Assembly: GCF_001678905.1 (NCBI RefSeq)
Contig: NZ_CP012117.1
Coordinates: 1,364,001 to 1,428,000, forward strand
Direction: 5' to 3'
Length of the DNA: 64,000 nucleotides
Origin: Dermabacter vaginalis
Lineage (GTDB): Bacteria > Actinomycetota > Actinomycetes > Actinomycetales > Dermabacteraceae
A model generated the notes under the pieces. It did not search any database and was not told the origin of the DNA. It was given only the letters and a program-made list of their open reading frames with translations. This document shows positions 34,481 to 40,945 of the stretch, one piece after another (the stretch's first letter is position 1; each line of letters starts with the position of its first letter). Both the position numbers and the translations under genes were made by a program.

Positions 34481-35328
34481 AAGGCGCACAGAACATGAAG
34501 AACACCACGTCGCCGAAGGGCCTCCGTGGCAAGGTCGCGTTCGTGACGGGAGCATCTGGTGCGCTCGGTTCCGACACCGCCCGAGCACTCAGCGCTCGTG
34601 GCATTCGGCTTGCCCTTCTCGGCCGCAACACCGAGAAACTCGAGGCACTCGCCCGCGAACTGGGAGGGCCCGAAAAGGCTCTCGCGATCGAGATGAACGT
34701 GCGTAACCTCGCCTCGGTCGAAGCCGCCGCGAAGAATGCCGCCGAGCATTTCGGTGGCATCGATATTGTCGTGGCAGGGGCAGGCATGGTGACGACCGAA
34801 CTTGTCGAGAACTACTCGGCAACGGGTTTCGTGGACGACATTGATACGAACCTCAACGGTGTGTGGCGCACCATCAAAGCCACTCTCCCCTATGTGCGCG
34901 AGTCGAAGGGCCACATCTGCATCATTGCCTCGCTTGCCTCCTTCATTCACATGCCCGAGATGTCGGCGTACTCGGCCTCGAAGGCCGGCGTTCTCGCGCT
35001 CGCGAATTCGCTTAGGCTTGAGCTCGATGGGAGCTCAGTCACCGTCGGAACCATTCACCCCTCGTTCTTCGAGTCCGCGCTTGGCAATGCACTCACGACC
35101 TCACCGCTTCTCAACCGCGCAAGCGGGAACTTCGGCGGGCTCTTCACACCGATCAAACGCGAGGACGTCGTAGCCGCGATCGCCAAAAACATCGAGCGGC
35201 GCTCACGGGTTGCGGTGCTACCGAAGGCGTTTTCGGCACTCGCACTCGTGCCTGGTCTCGGCCAGCGCGTGATCGAACCGTACCTCACGCACAATCTTCG
35301 AAAGACGGCTCAGAAACTCTCGCATTAG
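34477..35328 (+). CDS. Short-chain dehydrogenase/reductase (SDR)
   Basis: A 283-aa NAD(P)-dependent oxidoreductase. The Rossmann motif TGASGALGSDTAR (TGxxxGxG) is near residue 27. Asn-Ala-Gly is replaced by VAGAGMV near 100, and the catalytic Ser and YSASK (Tyr-x3-Lys) lie at about 150-170 in ASLASFIHMPEMSAYSASKAG. The C-terminal extension (TPIKREDVVAAIAKNIERR) is like that of the DltE/acyl-reductase-like subgroup. ATG 34477 is coupled to the 54-aa gene; ATG 34495 is an alternative. Substrate unknown. Confidence 0.88.
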   Translation: MKGAQNMKNTTSPKGLRGKVAFVTGASGALGSDTARALSARGIRLALLGRNTEKLEALARELGGPEKALAIEMNVRNLASVEAAAKNAAEHFGGIDIVVAGAGMVTTELVENYSATGFVDDIDTNLNGVWRTIKATLPYVRESKGHICIIASLASFIHMPEMSAYSASKAGVLALANSLRLELDGSSVTVGTIHPSFFESALGNALTTSPLLNRASGNFGGLFTPIKREDVVAAIAKNIERRSRVAVLPKAFSALALVPGLGQRVIEPYLTHNLRKTAQKLSH

Positions 35329-35387
35329 CGGGCGACTCCCCAGCTCTCAAGGCCCTGATCGGCCATTCCGCGCCCCCGAGGAGCACT

Positions 35388-35996
35388 CTAAGCTTCCAGC
35401 TCCGGCTCCTCCGCTCGGGCCTGCTCGAACACCTCTTTTGCCGCACCAAGATTGACGAGCCCGATGACGATGCCGACCGCGACATCGGGGAGAACCGAAT
35501 GCCACACGAGAGTCACGAGCCCCGCGGCGATGATGAGCACGTTCGCAAGCACGTCGTTGCGGGCAGCGAGCCATGCGCCACGAACGAGAGCACTGTGGCC
35601 CGTGCGCAGGCTTACGAGGAGCACGGCACAGCAGGCGTTAATCACGAGCGCTGCCAGGGCCGTTCCGGAGAGCGCAAACGGTTCGGGCGGCAGTCCCGTG
35701 AGGATCTTGTGAATCGCCATCGCAAACGCGGCCCCCGCGGGGATCAAAATGAGTCCGGCAAGCGCGTAAGACGCTTTGCGTCTACTGCTGAGCGACCACG
35801 AGAGAGCAAGCAGCACGAGCGAGTTGATGAGGAAGTCCTCGAGGAAGTCCGCAGCATCGGCAAGCAGGGAGGCGGAGCCAATCGCGAAGGCGAGTATCGC
35901 CTCGCCGAGGCAGCCAGCGAGGTTGAGGAGCGCGACGATCAGTATTATTCGCCGCGCACGAGTGTCAAGGTCCGGGGCGTTCACGGTCTCTCCCAC
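35388..35996 (-). CDS. Short CDF-like cation transporter
   Basis: A 202-aa membrane protein with six helices, from the cation diffusion facilitator clan but lacking the C-terminal cytoplasmic domain. The metal-site helices read SLLADAADFLEDFLINS (Asp residues where classical CDFs have HxxxD) and LAARNDVLANVLIIAAG (Asn-Asp in TM5). Both are normal for this short actinobacterial subgroup. Metal specificity is unknown. ATG 35996 overlaps the 3' end of the upstream glycosylase gene by 16 bp, so they are co-translated. Confidence 0.8.
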   Translation of the reverse strand: MGETVNAPDLDTRARRIILIVALLNLAGCLGEAILAFAIGSASLLADAADFLEDFLINSLVLLALSWSLSSRRKASYALAGLILIPAGAAFAMAIHKILTGLPPEPFALSGTALAALVINACCAVLLVSLRTGHSALVRGAWLAARNDVLANVLIIAAGLVTLVWHSVLPDVAVGIVIGLVNLGAAKEVFEQARAEEPELEA

Positions 35997-36412
35997 GATT
36001 CGAGACGTCCTTCCTGCACCCGGAAAAGTGGGTGCGATTCAAGCCTATTTCCCTCTAGTGGGAGTCCCTGCCACTGCGGGGCGCGTTCGCGCACTTTGCG
36101 TCGCAAGTGCTCAGCTTCGTACGCGAGTTGACCGGTCGTCACCGAGAGGGCGCCATCGAGGTGGCCCGGCACGTGAATCTTCGAATGATTGAACGTGTAG
36201 CCGCGGCTGTCCGCTTCGAGCGCGATTCCCGTAAGGAACGCCCCGATGCTGGCCTCGGGATTTTCGCTTTCACGGAAGCGCTCGAGTTGGGGATGCTTCG
36301 TGTATCCCGTCGTGAGGCCCGCAAGCGCCTTCTGCGCAAGAAGAGCCTCACGCCAGCAGGCCACAAGTGCCATGCGGTCGAGGTAGCGCGGGTGGAGCGA
36401 CCAGAGTCGCAT
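35981..36412 (-). CDS. Pyrimidine-dimer DNA glycosylase / endonuclease V-like (DenV family)
   Basis: A 143-aa base-excision enzyme of the T4 endonuclease V family, which nicks DNA at UV-induced cyclobutane dimers. The N-terminus MRLWSLHPRYLDRMALVACW is the family hallmark, followed by REALLAQKALAG and TTGYTKHPQLERF. ATG 36412 has GGAAAGG upstream. The C-terminal 35 residues are extra relative to the phage enzyme. It is paired with a CDF transporter by a 16-bp overlap; whether they are functionally linked is unclear. Confidence 0.82.
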   Translation of the reverse strand: MRLWSLHPRYLDRMALVACWREALLAQKALAGLTTGYTKHPQLERFRESENPEASIGAFLTGIALEADSRGYTFNHSKIHVPGHLDGALSVTTGQLAYEAEHLRRKVRERAPQWQGLPLEGNRLESHPLFRVQEGRLESWERP

Positions 36413-36547
36413 TGAGAACAGCCTTTCCGAGGGAAGAAGGAGAGGAAAAAGTGGGTTCCTCTAGAGTATCGGCCCTCACACACGTACAGTAAGACGCGGA
36501 CGACTGTTATATGGCTCCGCACGCGGCGCCGCATCGAAGGAGAGCCG

Positions 36548-37243
36548 ATGTCTTCACCCTACGATCCCCGGGAACATCAAAGCGCCCCGCAACCGCCACT
36601 AGGATCGGTACCACCGATGCCGCCCGAGCAGAAAAAGTCCTCCGGGGGAAAAATCGTCATGTGGTCGTGTATCGCACTCGCGATTATTGCCCTCGCGCTC
36701 GTCGCTTTCGGTGTCGCCGGCTTCTTCCTCTGGAAGAACGCCGGAGAGACCTCCCCGCAGCCGAGCCCGTCGCCTCACGAAAGCACCACGACCTCAGCGC
36801 CGGAAAGCGGAGGGGCGACCACCCCGCCGGCAGGTGAGGAGACAACTCCCGCTGACGACCCCGCCGCACCGGGAACTACGAACGATGTTCCGCAGGACCC
36901 CGACCAACTACAGGCCGACTTCTACGCTTCGCTCCCCCCGCAGATCGAGAAATGGTCGACGAAAGACGTATCCGGCTCGGTCATCTACTCCGACGGTGAC
37001 GGCGGCCGGATCAGCTTCCTGCTCGTCGACCCCAATGGCACCCCCGACGACCCAACAGGCGGACGCGAAGGCGAGGTCGTTTTTGAGCGCGGCTCGTGCG
37101 GCAAAAACCGCAACAATCCCGAGCACGTGACGTGCACGATCTATCCCAAGAAGTTCGACACCGCGATGTTCACCATGACGTCGAAATACTCGAATGTCGA
37201 GGAAATGCAACGGATCGCGACTGCTGTCATCGAGGGGAAGTAA
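36548..37243 (+). CDS. Membrane-anchored exported protein, paralogue A
   Basis: A 231-aa protein: Pro-rich cytoplasmic N-terminus, one membrane helix (IVMWSCIALAIIALALVAFG, about residues 36-62), a Pro/Ser/Thr/Glu linker to about residue 120, and an extracytoplasmic domain of about 110 residues. The domain has two cysteines (FERGSCGKNRNN and HVTCTIYPKK) that probably form a disulfide, and ends SKYSNVEEMQRIATAVIEG. SD AAGGAG precedes ATG 36548. The next gene has the same architecture and aligned motifs. Family not recognised. Confidence 0.75.
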   Translation: MSSPYDPREHQSAPQPPLGSVPPMPPEQKKSSGGKIVMWSCIALAIIALALVAFGVAGFFLWKNAGETSPQPSPSPHESTTTSAPESGGATTPPAGEETTPADDPAAPGTTNDVPQDPDQLQADFYASLPPQIEKWSTKDVSGSVIYSDGDGGRISFLLVDPNGTPDDPTGGREGEVVFERGSCGKNRNNPEHVTCTIYPKKFDTAMFTMTSKYSNVEEMQRIATAVIEGK

Positions 37244-37277
37244 CCCCACGACGTACACGTGAAGGTAAAGGGAAACC

Positions 37278-37904
37278 ATGACTGGCCCGCACAACCTGCA
37301 GAATCGCGCACGATCGCCGCTGGCGATAATTTTTGCCACTTGCGGCTGCCTCATCGCCGCAGGTGTGGCTGGGATCGTGATCGCGGTCGCCGCGATCATC
37401 ATCGGTATGCCCAAAGCCGCAAACCCGCCGTCACCAACATCTAGTACGTCGCCGTCATCGTCTAGCCCGTCGGCGTCGGCGGGCGAAACCTCGCCCCCAC
37501 CTGTCTCCCCAGCGCCTGGCGTCCCTCAGCCGACGCCAGGCCGTCCGTCAACGAATACGGGAGATAACATCGACGACACCATAAACGCCCGCCTTCCCGA
37601 CACCATCGGTGAATGGAACCTCGCCCACATCGGCACAAGGCCCATCTACGCGCGAGGCGAAAACACCATTTCGATCCTCCTCACCGACATCGCCGACGGT
37701 AAAGCCACTGCGGAAAATCCCTCGTGGGGAATCGAAGGTGAGAAGGTTTTCGACCGTGGCGTGTGCGCGCCGCATCCCGATGGCCGCGGAGGCTTCATGT
37801 GCTGGGTATGGCCCAAGGACCTCCCCGACACAGTGTTGTCGGTAGAGTCTCGCCACGCGTCGATGGACGAGATCATTAAGGTCGCGGAAGCTGTGCGCGG
37901 CTAA
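37278..37904 (+). CDS. Membrane-anchored exported protein, paralogue B
   Basis: A 208-aa protein: short basic N-terminus, a membrane helix (IFATCGCLIAAGVAGIVIAV, about 18-43), a Ser/Pro/Thr linker to about residue 95, and an exported domain aligned with paralogue A. Shared features are LPxxIxxW (LPDTIGEWNL against LPPQIEKWST), FDRGVC...FMCWVWPKD (two cysteines), and SRHASMDEIIKVAEAVRG at the end. AAAGGG precedes ATG 37278. It lies 34 bp after paralogue A, so they are probably co-transcribed. Function unknown. Confidence 0.75.
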   Translation: MTGPHNLQNRARSPLAIIFATCGCLIAAGVAGIVIAVAAIIIGMPKAANPPSPTSSTSPSSSSPSASAGETSPPPVSPAPGVPQPTPGRPSTNTGDNIDDTINARLPDTIGEWNLAHIGTRPIYARGENTISILLTDIADGKATAENPSWGIEGEKVFDRGVCAPHPDGRGGFMCWVWPKDLPDTVLSVESRHASMDEIIKVAEAVRG

Positions 37905-37940
37905 CTCGAGTACCTGTCTCAGGATCCGCACGTCTCCTAA

Positions 37941-37954
37941 GATTGTCTACAATC
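37941..37954. promoter_or_regulatory. Palindrome GATTGT-CT-ACAATC upstream of the AbgT-family gene
   Basis: A perfect 6-2-6 inverted repeat 57 bp before the GTG start. The core TTGTCTACAA resembles operators of FadR-subfamily GntR regulators. TTGTCT within it could double as a -35 with CATACC about 20 nt downstream. No GntR gene is in the window. Confidence 0.45.
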
Positions 37955-38011
37955 GGTGTAGGGTTTCGCATACCCGCTCTCACTCGGGTCGGTATGACGA
38001 AAGGACTCCCC

Positions 38012-39583
38012 GTGACTGCGATCCCCTCCTCCCCCGCATCCCCCTCTCAGGAGGTCGAGCCGAAGGGCTTTCTCGGGCTCGTCGTGCGAGTCGGCAACAA
38101 GATCCCCGACATCACGACGCTCTTCGTCAGCGCTCTCGTGATCGTTCTTCTCGTCTCGGCGCTTTTGTCGTTCGTGAACTTCGACTACATCAATCCCGCA
38201 ACTGACGAGAAGATTCAAATCGTCAACATGCTGGCCCCCGATCGCCTCGTCGACCTCATGGCTACGGCTGTTACGAACTTCGCGACCTTCCCCGCCCTCG
38301 GCATGGTCATTGTCGCGACCATCGGCATCGGCATCGCCGACAGCTCCGGGTACATTAACCCCGCGCTGCGCAAGCTCCTCTCGTTCACCCCTAAGTCGCT
38401 GCTCACTCCCATGATCATCGTCGCGAGCATGCTTTCGCATCTGGGCCCCGATACCGGTTACGTCGTGATCATCCCGGTCGCGGCCTACATGTTCTACGCG
38501 GTCGGCAAGCACCCTCTCGCTGGTATCGCAGCGTCGTTCGCCGGCATCGCAGGTGCCTTCGCCGCCAACTACACGCCATCCGCGATCGATCCCGTCATCC
38601 AGGGGTTCACGGAGCCCGCGGCACGCATCATCGACCCGAGCTACAGCGTCAATATCCTGGCGAACTACTTCTACAGCCTCGGCGCGACTTTCACCGTGAT
38701 CCCGGCGCTGTGGCTCGTGACGGAAAAATGGGTGGAACCTTGGCTCCAAAAGAACTTTCCCCTCGATGTCACCTCCGATGACATCGAAAAGATCGACACT
38801 CCTCTCACCTCCCGTGAGAACCGTGCCCTGTTCATCTCCACAGGCGTCTTCGTTCTCGCGGTTATCGGGCTCGTCATCTCCCTTCTTCCCGCTGATTCAG
38901 CATGGCGCGCTCCTGAAACCGGATCGCTCACGGCCCCCGACGCCCCGATCATGAAATCGATCGTCATGATGATCTTTGTACTCACCGGCCTCGTGGGTCT
39001 TCTCTACGGGTTTCTTTCCGGCCGTTTCACGGGCCCGAAGGGCGTGTCAAAGGCCATGGAGACCATGACCGAGACCCTCGTTCCGCTCATCGTCTTCTAC
39101 TTCTTCGCCGCTCAGTTCATGTGGGCCTTCAATCAGAGCCAGATCGGTTCGCTCCTCGCTGTCTCCGGCGCGGAATTTCTCCAAAACCTCAACCTGCCGC
39201 CGCAGCTCACGGTCCTCGGCATCATTCTTTTCGTCGCGTGTTTGAACCTCATCATCACGTCCGCCTCGGCAAAATGGGCGATCCTCGCGCCGATCTTCGT
39301 GCCGATGCTCATGGGGGTGGGGATCGCACCCGAGCTCACGCAGGCGACGTTCCGCGTGAGTGACTCAGCGATCAATGTCATCACGCCAATGTTCGCGTTC
39401 TACCCGCTCATCATCACCTACTGCCAACGGTACGTAAAGAAATCGGGCATCGGCACGCTTTCGTCCATGATGCTGCCCTACTCGATCGGCCTCATGGTGA
39501 CGCTCACGATCACGCTCTTCATTTTCTGGGGCTTCAATATTCCCCTCGGCCTCGATTCAAGCTACGTCTACCCGCGCCCGTAA
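38012..39583 (+). CDS. AbgT-family transporter (p-aminobenzoyl-glutamate / peptide-like substrate)
   Basis: A 523-aa membrane protein of the AbgT family, which imports p-aminobenzoyl-glutamate or exports antimetabolites. Family features are MLSHLGPDTGYVVIIPVAAY, FAANYTPSAIDPVIQGFTEP, and the late hairpin with TSASAKWAILAPIFVPMLM. There are about 12 hydrophobic segments including two re-entrant-like ones. GTG 38012 has GAAAGGAC 6 nt upstream; ATG 37994 is less likely. Peptidase T follows 25 bp after the stop, so an imported substrate is probably hydrolysed inside the cell. Confidence 0.9.
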   Translation: MTAIPSSPASPSQEVEPKGFLGLVVRVGNKIPDITTLFVSALVIVLLVSALLSFVNFDYINPATDEKIQIVNMLAPDRLVDLMATAVTNFATFPALGMVIVATIGIGIADSSGYINPALRKLLSFTPKSLLTPMIIVASMLSHLGPDTGYVVIIPVAAYMFYAVGKHPLAGIAASFAGIAGAFAANYTPSAIDPVIQGFTEPAARIIDPSYSVNILANYFYSLGATFTVIPALWLVTEKWVEPWLQKNFPLDVTSDDIEKIDTPLTSRENRALFISTGVFVLAVIGLVISLLPADSAWRAPETGSLTAPDAPIMKSIVMMIFVLTGLVGLLYGFLSGRFTGPKGVSKAMETMTETLVPLIVFYFFAAQFMWAFNQSQIGSLLAVSGAEFLQNLNLPPQLTVLGIILFVACLNLIITSASAKWAILAPIFVPMLMGVGIAPELTQATFRVSDSAINVITPMFAFYPLIITYCQRYVKKSGIGTLSSMMLPYSIGLMVTLTITLFIFWGFNIPLGLDSSYVYPRP

Positions 39584-39608
39584 CGTGCGCGAAGAAAGGA
39601 TGATTACC

Positions 39609-40862
39609 GTGGCTTCTAGCCCAATCCAAGATGCCCTCGCCGAACGCTTCCTCCGCTATTCGGCGATTTCGAGCCAGTCTGATGCGTCGGCGACGACCGT
39701 CCCCACAAGTGAGGGGCAGTGGGAGCTTGCGCGTGTGCTCAAGAGCGAACTCGAAGAGGCCGGTGCCGAAGCGATTCACCTCAGCGACACGTGTGTACTC
39801 ACCGCCAAGATTCCCTCGAACATTCCCGGGGATGCCGCGGCACCCGCGATCGGTTTTTGTACCCACCTCGATACGGTCGATGTGAACCTCTCCCCTGAGG
39901 TGAAGGCTCGCGTGATCGAGTACAGCGGCGGGGACGTGTGCCTCAATGAAGCTAGCGGCGTGTGGTTGCGCGAGAGCCAGCATCCCGAAATCAGCCGCTA
40001 CGCGGGTGAACGAATCCTCGTCACGGACGGCACAAGCGTGCTTGGAGCCGACGACAAGGCGGGGGTCACGTCCGTCATGGAGGCCGCTGTGCGTCTGCTT
40101 CAGGATCCGACGGTTCCCCACGGCGACGTGTACCTCAGTTTTGTTCCGGATGAAGAGATCGGGTTGAGGGGTGTGCGCACGATGGACCTTGCGCGCTTCC
40201 CCGTCCAGTACGCGTTCACTCTTGACTCGTGCGAGCTCGGCGAGGTCGTCGAGTCCACCTTCAACGCGGCGAGTGCCACGATCGATATCGTCGGTGTTTC
40301 CGCGCACCCCATGAATTCAAAAGGAAACATGGTGAACCCGATCCTCATTGCGCACGACATCATCGCGCAATTCGATCGGGAGGAGACTCCGGAGTGCACC
40401 GAAGGCCGCGAGTCCTACATTTGGGTGAACGAGATCGAAGGCAATCAGACGACGGCGCGCGTGGGTATTTCGGTGCGCGACCATGATCTCGCAGGTTACG
40501 AGGAAAAGAAACAGCGTATTCGCGATATCGCCGCGCGTGTGCTCGAGGCGAATCCTCGCGCGAAGGTCACCGTCGACATTGAGGACGTGTACGGCAACAT
40601 CGAGGACGCGAAAACTGAGGAGAATGCGGTTGCGACCGACAACATCGTGAAGGCCATGGCGGACCTTGGCATCGAGCCGATCCACCTGTCGATGCGCGGT
40701 GGCACGGATGGTTCGTGGCTTTCGCGTCAGGGCATCTTCACGCCGAACTTCTTCACGGGCGCGCATAATTTACACTCGGTGTTCGAGTTTTTGCCACTTA
40801 ATGCTTTTGAGAAGAGCTTCGAGATGGTGAACACCCTCATTCGTCAGGCAGCTCAGCAGTAG
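39609..40862 (+). CDS. pepT: Peptidase T (tripeptide aminopeptidase, M20B)
   Basis: A 417-aa zinc aminopeptidase that removes the N-terminal residue of tripeptides. Dizinc ligands are in GFCTHLDTVD (His, Asp), LGADDKAGV (bridging Asp), FVPDEEIG (Glu base/ligand), and TGAHNLHSVFEF (His). STEGQW-type TSEGQWELARVL near residue 40 is a PepT hallmark. GTG 39609 is chosen because AAAGGA lies 8 nt upstream; ATG 39600 would sit on that SD. Forms an operon with the AbgT-family transporter. Confidence 0.92.
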   Translation: MASSPIQDALAERFLRYSAISSQSDASATTVPTSEGQWELARVLKSELEEAGAEAIHLSDTCVLTAKIPSNIPGDAAAPAIGFCTHLDTVDVNLSPEVKARVIEYSGGDVCLNEASGVWLRESQHPEISRYAGERILVTDGTSVLGADDKAGVTSVMEAAVRLLQDPTVPHGDVYLSFVPDEEIGLRGVRTMDLARFPVQYAFTLDSCELGEVVESTFNAASATIDIVGVSAHPMNSKGNMVNPILIAHDIIAQFDREETPECTEGRESYIWVNEIEGNQTTARVGISVRDHDLAGYEEKKQRIRDIAARVLEANPRAKVTVDIEDVYGNIEDAKTEENAVATDNIVKAMADLGIEPIHLSMRGGTDGSWLSRQGIFTPNFFTGAHNLHSVFEFLPLNAFEKSFEMVNTLIRQAAQQ

Positions 40863-40888
40863 AGTCCGCGCATACCACGCAAAAAAAA

Positions 40889-40922
40889 GGGCCGGCGGCC
40901 TCCCGTGGGAGATCGCCGGCCC
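40889..40922. terminator. Bidirectional terminator between pepT and the LPxTG gene
   Basis: GGGCCGGCG (40889-40897) pairs with CGCCGGCCC (40914-40922). An A8 run immediately before it gives a T-run on the minus strand, so it is strongest for the minus-strand LPxTG gene. Confidence 0.85.
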
Positions 40923-40945
40923 CTCGTATTGGCGAGAGCTACCGA

